The notes under the pieces: model-generated
What the model was told of the DNA's origin: nothing
Databases searched by the model: none
What the model saw: the letters and a program-made list of their open reading frames with translations, nothing else
Part shown: in pieces, positions 25,584-32,823 of the stretch
How positions within the stretch are numbered: position 1 is the stretch's first letter
Layout: the number at the start of each line of letters is the position of its first letter
From: an uncultured Eubacteriales bacterium
Lineage (GTDB): Bacteria > Bacillota > Clostridia > Oscillospirales > Oscillospiraceae
Length of the DNA stretch: 40,833 nt
Direction of reading: 5' to 3'
NCBI GenBank assembly: GCA_900320465.1
Contig: ONSQ01000005.1
Location: 1-40,833, forward strand
Position numbers and translations under genes: made by a program

Positions 25584-26611
25584 AAAAAGATTTGTTGTCA
25601 ATGCTTCCACAGGAGCTGGAGCAGGAGCTCACAGCACTGGGCGAGCCCCAATATCGTGCCGGACAGATCGGACGCTGGCTGACGCGCGGCGTGCGTGACT
25701 TCGATGAGATGTCAGATCTGCCTAAGCCGCTGCGGGACAAGCTTTCCGAACACTTCCGCCTGTATCGGCCAAAGGTTCTGTCCAAGCAGGTCTCTGCCCT
25801 GGACGGGACGATCAAATACCTCTGGGAGCTGGCGGACGGAAACGCCGTAGAAACGGTGGTCATGACCTACTCCTACGGCAACACGGTATGCATCTCCTCT
25901 CAGGTGGGCTGCCGCCAGGGCTGCGCTTTCTGCGCATCCACCATCGGCGGTCTGGTCCGGGGACTGGAGAGCTCGGAAATGCTCGATGAAGTCCTCTTCA
26001 GCGAACTGGACAGCGGGAAAAAGATTTCTCACATCGTTCTCATGGGTATCGGCGAGCCGCTGGACAATTTTGACAATGTGGTACGCTTTCTCTCCCTTGT
26101 TAACAACCCCAAGGGCATGAACATCGGCATGCGGCATATCACCATCTCCACCTGCGGCCTGATCGAGCGATTTGACGATCTGGCGGCGTTGGATCTGCAA
26201 TTGACGCTCACCGTGTCGCTGCACGCGCCGGATGACGAGACCCGCAGCCAGATCATGCCGGCCAATCACGGCCGAGGCGTGGACGAGCTGATGGCCGCTT
26301 GCAAGCGGTATTATCAGAAAACCGGGCGACGCATTTCCTTTGAGTACGCGATGATCGACGGCGTCAACGATACGGCTTTTCACGCCAGAGAACTTGTGCG
26401 CCGGGCGCGTGAGGTCGGGGCTCATGTGAATCTCATCCCGCTCAACCATGTGGAAGAGAGACGCTTCAAGCCCTCCACGCAGGGACATATGAAAGCCTTT
26501 ATGAAGATATTGGACGAAGGCGGCGTCAACTACACGGTTCGACGCACGCTGGGCAGTGACGTGGACGCTTCCTGCGGACAGCTCCGCAGGAAAATGCAGA
26601 AAAAGATCTAA
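25580..26611 (+). CDS. rlmN: Dual-specificity RNA methyltransferase RlmN
   Basis: A 343-residue radical SAM enzyme that makes 2-methyladenosine in 23S rRNA and some tRNAs. The cluster-binding CRQGCAFC (about 110-117) follows SSQVG. The GIGEPLDNFDNVV SAM-contact loop is present. The methyl-carrying Cys is in DASCGQLR near the C-terminus. The start overlaps the rsmB stop as ATGA. Confidence 0.97.
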   Translation: MKKDLLSMLPQELEQELTALGEPQYRAGQIGRWLTRGVRDFDEMSDLPKPLRDKLSEHFRLYRPKVLSKQVSALDGTIKYLWELADGNAVETVVMTYSYGNTVCISSQVGCRQGCAFCASTIGGLVRGLESSEMLDEVLFSELDSGKKISHIVLMGIGEPLDNFDNVVRFLSLVNNPKGMNIGMRHITISTCGLIERFDDLAALDLQLTLTVSLHAPDDETRSQIMPANHGRGVDELMAACKRYYQKTGRRISFEYAMIDGVNDTAFHARELVRRAREVGAHVNLIPLNHVEERRFKPSTQGHMKAFMKILDEGGVNYTVRRTLGSDVDASCGQLRRKMQKKI

Positions 26612-26628
26612 GTCTGGGGACGATTGCT

Positions 26629-27375
26629 ATGAAGTTTTTCGGTATGACAGACAAAGGCAAGGTAAGAGCCGACAACCAGGACAGCTTTATTATTGAATAC
26701 TGCGAGCCCAAGGACTGTGTTGTCACCGCCCTGTGCGACGGCATGGGCGGCGCCAAGGCCGGAGGGCTGGCAAGCTCGCTGTCCAACAAGGAGTTTGTCA
26801 ACTATGTCTACGGAAAGCTCACCTCCCGCGTGGTCCGCACGGTCGATTTCCGCAGGCTTCTTATGGATGCCTGCGCAGACGCCAACGGTGTGGCCTATGA
26901 GTATTCCAAGTTCGACGAAGCCTACAACGGCATGGGCACGACGCTTGTCGGCGGGGTTATCAAATCCAACGGAGAAGGGTATCTTATTAACGTGGGTGAC
27001 AGCCGCGCCTACCAGGTGCTCAAGCGCTATGACACGATCATGCAGATCACAAGGGATCACTCTCTTGTGGAGGATCTGGTGGAATACGGCGCCATTACCA
27101 AGGAGCAGGCCAAGCATCATCCTCAGCGGAATGTGATCACGCGCGCGCTGGGGTCCGACGCTGATGTGGAGGCAGACTATTACGAGATCAATCTTGCTCT
27201 GGGCGATATGCTGATCCTCTGCTCGGACGGTCTTTCCAACATCGTCAGCGACGAGGAAATACTGGATTACGCCGTGGATTATCCCGAACCCGAGATCTTG
27301 TGCCGCGCTTTAATGAGCAAGGCGCTCAACCGCGGCGCGAGGGATAACGTGACAGTCGTTGTGATCAAGCGCTGA
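26629..27375 (+). CDS. prpC: PP2C-type Ser/Thr phosphatase (Stp/PrpC)
   Basis: A 248-residue PPM phosphatase that opposes the kinase encoded next to it. Metal-binding and catalytic motifs are visible: VRADNQDSF, LCDGMGGAKAGG, GMGTTLVGG, NVGDSRAYQV, ITRDHSLV, and CSDGLSNIV, with the final Asp in ARDNVTVVV. It starts 17 bases after rlmN and precedes prkC by 20. Together they form a reversible phosphorylation pair controlling wall growth and germination in Firmicutes. Confidence 0.95.
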   Translation: MKFFGMTDKGKVRADNQDSFIIEYCEPKDCVVTALCDGMGGAKAGGLASSLSNKEFVNYVYGKLTSRVVRTVDFRRLLMDACADANGVAYEYSKFDEAYNGMGTTLVGGVIKSNGEGYLINVGDSRAYQVLKRYDTIMQITRDHSLVEDLVEYGAITKEQAKHHPQRNVITRALGSDADVEADYYEINLALGDMLILCSDGLSNIVSDEEILDYAVDYPEPEILCRALMSKALNRGARDNVTVVVIKR

Positions 27376-27395
27376 ATCCCAACTACGGAGTTGCT

Positions 27396-29063
27396 ATGAA
27401 CGAACAAGAAAAGTACATCGGAAAAATGCTCGACGATCGCTATGAGATCCTTGAAACCATCGGTGAGGGCGGCATGGCAATCGTGTTTCGTGCGCTGGAT
27501 CATCGGCTGAATCGCTATGTGGCCGTGAAGATCATGCGCGAAGAGATGGCGGAGGATGAGGAATTTCGCCGCCGCTTCTGCGCGGAGTCTCACGCTGTCG
27601 CCATGCTGTCCAATCCGAACATCGTTTCGGTTTACGACGTCAGCCACAGCGACGAGCGCGAGTATATCGTCATGGAGCTGATTTCCGGTATCACTCTCAA
27701 GCAGTATATGGACAAGAAGGGCGCGCTGGACTGGAAGGAAGTTGTTCACTTCACCAAGCAGATCACGCGCGCGCTTTCCCATGCCCACGAGCGCGGAATC
27801 ATTCACCGCGATATCAAGCCGCAGAATATCATGCTGCTGCGCGATGGCACGCTGAAGGTTGCTGACTTCGGCATCGCTGCGCTCGAAAACGAGGTCTACG
27901 AAAATAACGGCCAGACTATCGGCTCCATTCACTATATCGCGCCGGAGCAGGCCCGCGGCAACAGCCCGGACGCCCGCAGCGATATCTACTCTCTCGGCGT
28001 CGTCATGTACGAGATGCTCTCGGGCAGGCTGCCCTATACGGGCGATACGCTGGCCGAAATCGCAGTCAAGCACATGAACGCCAATCCCGAGCCTCTGCAT
28101 GACCTGTTCCCCTCCATCCCGCCGGAACTGGAGGCCATCACCCTCAAGGCCATGAGCGCTAATCTGGACGAGCGCTACCAGACGGCGGCCGAGCTTCTGG
28201 CCGCTCTGGACGAGTTCACCCGCAGCGCTATGAAGCAGGAGCTCCCCATGGAACCGGAAGAGGAAACGCCGGTAAAGCCGGTGGTTTCCTATGGGGATCT
28301 GACCAAGTCCAGCTATAACATCCGCCGCAAAAAGGCCTCGCGGGTCAGCTTCCTCAGCGGCTCCTTCGGATTGCTCATCGTGACGGTGGCGCTTTTTGTG
28401 TTCCTGTGGAATTTCTGGGTAAAGGATCTTTTCTCCCCCGCGGAGCGAATCGAGCTGCCGGATTTCATCGGAAGCCGCTATGACGACGTGGTGCGCGACG
28501 CTGACCCGGTATACAATTTCATCATCACCGATGTATACACCAATGACAGCGCTCCCGGCGTCATCATCAGCCAAAAGCCCGATCCGGGCCGCAGCATGAG
28601 TATTGAGAACGAGGGCGTTACGGTCGAAATCTCCGTCAGCCGCAGCATGACCTCCATTGCCGTGCCGGACGTGGCGAACCAGGAATATCGCGATGCGATC
28701 GCAACATTGGAAAAAGCCGGGTTTGCAGTTGAGGTCGAATCCTCCACCAGTGATTCTGTCGCTCACAACTATGTGATTTCCACCAGCCCATCGGCCGGAG
28801 AAATGATTATCAGCGGCTCTACCGTGTATCTCAACGTCAGCAGCGGCGCTCAGGTCGTCTATGTGCAGATGCCGAATCTGATCGGCCTGTCCGAGGATGC
28901 CGCCATTAACAAGCTGGTCAGCAACAATCTCAATTATGCCGGCTCCCAGTGGGTAGACAGTCCTCTGGACCGCGGAACTGTCGTTGGCCAGGATATTCAG
29001 ATCGGGGAGCGCGTGGAGGAACACAGCAAGGTCACGCTCCAGGTCTCTCTGGGCGCAGAGTGA
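27396..29063 (+). CDS. prkC: PASTA-domain Ser/Thr protein kinase (PrkC/StkP type)
   Basis: A 555-residue membrane kinase. The cytoplasmic Hanks domain (about 15-270) shows the glycine loop GEGGMAIVF, the VAVKIM lysine, the HRDIKPQN catalytic loop, DFG (VADFGIAAL) and IAPEQARG. One membrane helix lies at about 325-345 (LLIVTVALFVFLW). Three extracellular PASTA repeats (about 352-555) follow, with phrases such as VPDVANQEYRDAIATLEKAG and MPNLIGLSEDAAINKLV. These bind muropeptides in the family. Three repeats is within the usual range. Confidence 0.97.
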   Translation: MNEQEKYIGKMLDDRYEILETIGEGGMAIVFRALDHRLNRYVAVKIMREEMAEDEEFRRRFCAESHAVAMLSNPNIVSVYDVSHSDEREYIVMELISGITLKQYMDKKGALDWKEVVHFTKQITRALSHAHERGIIHRDIKPQNIMLLRDGTLKVADFGIAALENEVYENNGQTIGSIHYIAPEQARGNSPDARSDIYSLGVVMYEMLSGRLPYTGDTLAEIAVKHMNANPEPLHDLFPSIPPELEAITLKAMSANLDERYQTAAELLAALDEFTRSAMKQELPMEPEEETPVKPVVSYGDLTKSSYNIRRKKASRVSFLSGSFGLLIVTVALFVFLWNFWVKDLFSPAERIELPDFIGSRYDDVVRDADPVYNFIITDVYTNDSAPGVIISQKPDPGRSMSIENEGVTVEISVSRSMTSIAVPDVANQEYRDAIATLEKAGFAVEVESSTSDSVAHNYVISTSPSAGEMIISGSTVYLNVSSGAQVVYVQMPNLIGLSEDAAINKLVSNNLNYAGSQWVDSPLDRGTVVGQDIQIGERVEEHSKVTLQVSLGAE

Positions 29064-29066
29064 GCT

Positions 29067-29948
29067 ATGACAGAAGGTATCATCATTAAAGCACTCAGCG
29101 GTTTCTACTATGTCCAGACAAGCGACGGTCTTGTTTCCTGCAAAGCGCGGGGCCGGTTCCGTCTGGACGGAACCTCGCCGCTGGTAGGGGACCGGGTGCT
29201 GGTTAGTGTGGATAAGGATGGCAGCGGGCGCATCGATAAGCTGTTTGAGAGGCGCAATTTCTTCATCCGACCGGCAGTGGCGAACATTGACACCATGGTG
29301 TTCATCGCAGCCAACGTCAATCCGATCACCGATCCGTTTCTGATCGACCGGGTTGCTGTGATCGCCCACGAGGCCGGATGCGAGCTCGTCATCTGCATCA
29401 ACAAGGTGGATCTGGACGAAGGGGACGAGCTGTATCGCATCTTCAGAAATGCCGGATACAGCGTTGTCAAAACAAGCGCCGAGACAGGTCTGGGAGCGGA
29501 GGAGCTGCGCGAAGTGCTGCGCGGCAAGGTCTGCGCTTTCACCGGAAACTCCGGTGTGGGGAAATCCAGTATTCTCAATGTGCTGCTCCCCGGCGCTGAT
29601 ATTCCCACAGACGAGGTAAGCGAGCATCTGGGCCGCGGCAAGCACACGACGCGACATGTGGAGCTCTATCCCCTTGGGGACGGTACCTACATAGCCGACA
29701 CACCCGGGTTTGCGTCTTTTGATATTCAGATGATGAAGACGATCGAAAAGGAGCAGCTGCAATACGATTTCCCGGAGTTTGAGCCCTATTTGGGCCGGTG
29801 CCGTTTCCTGGACTGTGCCCATTTAAAGGAGCCCGGCTGCGCCGTACGTGAGGCTTTGGAGGAGGGCAGGATATCTCAAAGCCGTTATGATTCCTATGCC
29901 CGTCTTTATGATCTGACGGCCAAACAGAAGCCCTGGGAATCCAGGTAA
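29067..29948 (+). CDS. rsgA: Ribosome small subunit-dependent GTPase RsgA
   Basis: A 293-residue circularly permuted GTPase that assists 30S maturation. An N-terminal OB fold is followed by the permuted motifs: NKVDL (G4) comes first, then FTGNSGVGKSS (G1, near 160) and DTPGFASFD (G3). The C-terminal zinc domain has the CRFLDCAHLKEPGC pattern. The gene starts three bases after prkC, as in many Firmicutes. rpe and thiN, which often come next, are absent. Confidence 0.96.
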   Translation: MTEGIIIKALSGFYYVQTSDGLVSCKARGRFRLDGTSPLVGDRVLVSVDKDGSGRIDKLFERRNFFIRPAVANIDTMVFIAANVNPITDPFLIDRVAVIAHEAGCELVICINKVDLDEGDELYRIFRNAGYSVVKTSAETGLGAEELREVLRGKVCAFTGNSGVGKSSILNVLLPGADIPTDEVSEHLGRGKHTTRHVELYPLGDGTYIADTPGFASFDIQMMKTIEKEQLQYDFPEFEPYLGRCRFLDCAHLKEPGCAVREALEEGRISQSRYDSYARLYDLTAKQKPWESR

Positions 29949-29971
29949 AACAGAATACTGTCATAAAACGA

Positions 29972-30020
29972 CGTCCTTTCGCTTAGAATGTATCAGTCAT
30001 GAGCGAAGGGGCGTGTTTTT
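29972..30020 (+). terminator. Terminator-like hairpin that also masks the next RBS
   Basis: A 12-bp RNA stem with two G-U pairs joins 29972-29983 to 30002-30013. The loop is 18 bases and a TGTTTTT tail follows at 30014-30020. It ends the rsgA operon. Its 3' arm contains GAAGGGG, the only ribosome-binding site available to the 50-residue ORF whose ATG directly follows the T run. Confidence 0.7.
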
Positions 30021-30173
30021 ATGCGCAGAAGCGGAATGAATCTGTGGGGCGTGATGGCCATCGCATGCGGCGTGGTGATCATCCTGTCTATTGTCCTTCC
30101 AAAGTCTTTCTGGTGGTTTGTTCTGGCCGCGGCGCTGATCTGCGGTGGGATCTGGTTAATTCGCTGTTGTTAG
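30021..30173 (+). CDS. 50-residue small membrane protein
   Basis: A small ORF starting MRRSGMNLWGVMAIACGVVI. It has two predicted membrane helices, about residues 8-24 and 28-46, with an LPKSFWWF turn between them and an Arg-Cys-Cys end. Positive residues at the N-terminus suggest a cytosolic start. I recall similar short proteins with a central FWWF motif in related clostridia, but the function is unknown. The ATG follows directly on a terminator-like hairpin that covers its GAAGGGG site. It may therefore need read-through, a different promoter or unfolding to be expressed. Confidence 0.65.
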   Translation: MRRSGMNLWGVMAIACGVVIILSIVLPKSFWWFVLAAALICGGIWLIRCC

Positions 30174-30255
30174 AAAAGGGGAATGGGGAATGAAAATCAT
30201 TGTCTTTCGTATGCCGCGCTTTCTGAGCAGAATCATACTGCTGTTCCGTCGGCGG

Positions 30256-30284
30256 GAATAATCCTGATCACGGCAACATACGCT
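30256..30284 (+). promoter_or_regulatory. Sigma-E-like sporulation promoter of the SipL-like gene
   Basis: GAATAAT at 30256-30262, a 14-base spacer and CATACGCT at 30277-30284. This resembles the mother-cell sigma-E pattern (a -35 close to ATATT and a -10 close to CATACAnT). It stands 30 bases ahead of the spore-envelope gene start, which fits its role. Confidence 0.5.
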
Positions 30285-30314
30285 GTACAAAGCAAGCAAA
30301 AGGAGTACGAGCCA

Positions 30315-31811
30315 ATGGAAATTCAATTGATCAGAGAATCGATTCCGTTCTGCAGGGAACTTGGGCATCAGACGAAGCTGATCCAAGAGAACGTGGAGAG
30401 CATCGTCTCGGATATATACGAGGATATCGGCGCCATTCTGTCCAGCTGTGCACAGCTATGCCTGAAAAGCAAGGATGTGACGCAGCACGGCGTCAGCATC
30501 ACCGGCAGCGCGGAGATCTGCGTGCTATATATCAACGAAAGCCGCGGCGCGGTTCAGTGTCTCAACCTGTCGAAGGACTTTTCAGCAGATTTTGATCTGC
30601 CGACCGTTACGATCGAGTCGCAATGCCAGGTCTGTCTTCACTGCATGGGTGTGCAGGCGCGCGCGGTCAACTCACGCAAGGTTGCCGTGCAGCTGTCGAT
30701 CCGCGCGGACATGACATGTTGGAGCGACGAATCCCTTTCTTATGCCATGGGTGCGGAGGAGGCAGAGCAAAACGCGCTGTATCTGAAAAGACAAAGCGCG
30801 GTGCTGACTCTTCCCACACAAATAACGGAAAAATCTTTCAGCATCAATGAACAGATCCCGCTAAGCCTTTCGCAGAACACAGCCACACGTGTTCTGAGCA
30901 CGCTCTGTGAGCTCCGCTCACAGGATAGTCAGATGATCGGCGGCAAAGCGCTTATCAAGGGAACGGCTCATGTGCAGTGGCTCACTCTGTCGGACGGAGA
31001 CAGTCTGCCCCAAAGGCAGGAGGCTGCGCTGCCCTTCAGCGTCCTCATCGACGCCGCAGACGAGAAGAGTGTACTCTCCTCCGTCGTCTTTCAGCCGACG
31101 GCAGTCTATTCTTCTTTCAGCGAGGCAATTAACGGCAGCAGCGTCATGGAACTGGAACTGCATGTCATAGCCCAGGCCTGCTTTGAGAAGCAAACAGAGA
31201 TCCGTTATCTGACGGACGCATATAGCACGCGTTATCCGATTGACCTGAAAGACGAAAACACCGTGCTCGCGCTGTCGCGTACTTTCGAAGCAGCCCGCGC
31301 AGAAGCGCAAGAGAGCCTTACTCTCGACGAAGGCGGATTCAACGTCCAGCTGTGCAATGCCCAAATCTTGTCGGTCTCTGTAAAAAATGACACGATCACC
31401 GCTTCCGCTTCGCTCGAAGTGCTGTTGTCGTCCGCAGACGGGACACTTAGTACCGTGCAAAAGCTTGTAAGTGCCCAGACGCCGCTGAGCAAGGGCGACA
31501 TGACCCTGCAGGACGCGGAAATAACTTCTTATTCCTGCGAGCTGAGCGGAAATGAGCTGACGATGAAAGCGTTTTTTTCTTTTCAATTGACCGGACAGGA
31601 AAAGACATCCCTACGCACGTTGAGCGAGGCTGAGCTGGATACGGAAGCGCCTTACTCCGTAAGTTCGCAGCCGCCGCTGAGCGCTGTCAAGCAGCGGGGA
31701 CGCACACTGTGGGAGCTTGCAAAAGCGTACAACTCCAGCGAGGACGCGATCGAGAAGCTGAATGAAAGCTATCCGATGCCAAACGGGATCCTCCTGATCC
31801 CCAGAATATAA
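30315..31811 (+). CDS. sipL: SipL-like spore envelope protein (DUF3794/SPOCS plus LysM-like end)
   Basis: A 498-residue protein built from repeated DUF3794/SPOCS-type beta domains. These occur in spore morphogenetic proteins such as SipL, the SpoIVA partner of clostridia. The C-terminus, RGRTLWELAKAYNSSEDAIE followed by LNESYP and GILLIPRI, resembles a LysM domain, as in SipL. ATG 30315 was chosen because AGGAG sits 9 bases upstream and the SPOCS region begins soon after; longer starts lack a site. A sigma-E-like promoter lies just ahead. The assignment is by architecture, and the SpoIVA-binding residues were not checked. Confidence 0.75.
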   Translation: MEIQLIRESIPFCRELGHQTKLIQENVESIVSDIYEDIGAILSSCAQLCLKSKDVTQHGVSITGSAEICVLYINESRGAVQCLNLSKDFSADFDLPTVTIESQCQVCLHCMGVQARAVNSRKVAVQLSIRADMTCWSDESLSYAMGAEEAEQNALYLKRQSAVLTLPTQITEKSFSINEQIPLSLSQNTATRVLSTLCELRSQDSQMIGGKALIKGTAHVQWLTLSDGDSLPQRQEAALPFSVLIDAADEKSVLSSVVFQPTAVYSSFSEAINGSSVMELELHVIAQACFEKQTEIRYLTDAYSTRYPIDLKDENTVLALSRTFEAARAEAQESLTLDEGGFNVQLCNAQILSVSVKNDTITASASLEVLLSSADGTLSTVQKLVSAQTPLSKGDMTLQDAEITSYSCELSGNELTMKAFFSFQLTGQEKTSLRTLSEAELDTEAPYSVSSQPPLSAVKQRGRTLWELAKAYNSSEDAIEKLNESYPMPNGILLIPRI

Positions 31812-31816
31812 GGTGA

Positions 31817-31849
31817 AAAGCCGCGGAGGCCGTCTTCTTCCGCGGCTTT
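31817..31849. terminator. Hairpin after the SipL-like gene
   Basis: AAAGCCGCGGA pairs with TCCGCGGCTTT around a short loop, six bases past the stop. The 11-bp GC-rich stem has A-run and T-run flanks, so it can act in either direction, although the T run is short. Confidence 0.65.
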
Positions 31850-31868
31850 CCGACGTGAAAATTTGCTC

Positions 31869-31897
31869 TTGTCATGCTTGCTCCTGTGTGGTAAAAT
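31869..31897 (+). promoter_or_regulatory. Sigma-A promoter of yebC
   Basis: TTGTCA at 31869-31874, a 17-base spacer and TAAAAT at 31892-31897 preceded by an extended TGn. The expected transcript start is about 50 bases ahead of the yebC ATG. Confidence 0.75.
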
Positions 31898-31954
31898 AAT
31901 GGCCGAAAAAATGCATTCTTGCAAAAGAACTCATATAAAAGGAGCGGACAAGCA

Positions 31955-32695
31955 ATGTCAGGACATTCCAAGTGGCACAACATACAGAAGACCAAGGGCG
32001 CTGCCGACGCCAAGCGCGCGCAGGCCTTCACGAAGATCGCGCGTGAAATGGTCGTCGCGGTCAAGGAAGGCGGCAGCGGCGATCCCCGCAGCAATTCCAA
32101 GCTGGCGGCGGTCATTGCCAAGGCTAAAGCGGCCAACATGCCCAATGATAATATCAAGCGCACCATTGACAAGGCGCTGGGTTCCGGCAACACCGAGAAC
32201 TATGAAAAGATTACCTACGAAGGCTACGGTCCTCAGGGCGTTGCCGTCATTGTCGAAACCATGACCGACAACCGCAACCGTACCGCCGGCGAGATCCGTC
32301 ATTACTTTGACAAGTACAACGGCAACATGGGCACCGCCAACTGCGTGTCCTGGTCCTTCGACCGCAAGGGCGTTATTGTCATCGATAACGAGGATGAAGA
32401 GCTGGACGAGGATACCGTCATGATGGATGCCCTCGACGCCGGCGCCGCCGACTTTGAGGCCGAAGATGTTGTTTACAACGTCTACACTTCCGAGGACGAT
32501 ATCGCTGCTGTTGCCGACGCGCTGACCGCCAAGGGATACACGCTGCTCTCCGCCCAGGTGGAAATGCTGCCCCAGAACGGCTATATCAAGCTCACCAACG
32601 AGGACGATATCAAGAACATGCAGAAGATGCTTGATATGTTCGAGGATAACGACGACGTCCAGAATGTCTGGCACAACTGGGAAGACGCCGAATAA
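31955..32695 (+). CDS. yebC: YebC/PmpR family protein
   Basis: A 246-residue YebC-type protein. This family was first described as transcriptional regulators; recent work links it to translation of difficult (for example proline-rich) stretches. SGHSKWHNIQKTKGAADAKR at the start, ANMPNDNIKRTIDKA, and YEGYGPQGVAVIVE followed by TDNRNRTAGEIRHYF are hallmarks. ATG 31955 follows AAAAGGAG; an earlier ATG at 31919 lacks a site and precedes the conserved start. The gene has its own promoter and is flanked by hairpins. Confidence 0.95.
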   Translation: MSGHSKWHNIQKTKGAADAKRAQAFTKIAREMVVAVKEGGSGDPRSNSKLAAVIAKAKAANMPNDNIKRTIDKALGSGNTENYEKITYEGYGPQGVAVIVETMTDNRNRTAGEIRHYFDKYNGNMGTANCVSWSFDRKGVIVIDNEDEELDEDTVMMDALDAGAADFEAEDVVYNVYTSEDDIAAVADALTAKGYTLLSAQVEMLPQNGYIKLTNEDDIKNMQKMLDMFEDNDDVQNVWHNWEDAE

Positions 32696-32747
32696 CCCCC
32701 TTCGTGAACGGGAAGAATTGAAGTTGGCGTAACGCAAAGTAGAGCTC

Positions 32748-32793
32748 ACGTCCGCCCTGTTTCGCTTCTATGAAGAGATAGCAGGGCGGGCGT
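32748..32793 (+). terminator. Hairpin after yebC
   Basis: ACGTCCGCCCTG pairs with CAGGGCGGGCGT (12 bp with one wobble) around a 22-base loop. The bases TTTCGCTTCTAT occur both in the loop and directly after the stem. The T run is poor, so termination is likely but not certain. Confidence 0.5.
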
Positions 32794-32823
32794 TTCGCTT
32801 CTATACGATTAATGGAGACACAC

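Noticed and set aside
27279-29822. Long minus-strand frame opposite prkC and rsgA
   Set aside because: It has the same composition as other antisense shadows and spans three well-supported genes on the plus strand.
30183-30314. Upstream in-frame extension of the SipL-like protein
   Set aside because: The start at 30315 has a clear AGGAG; the extension overlaps the sigma-E-like promoter and has no family resemblance.
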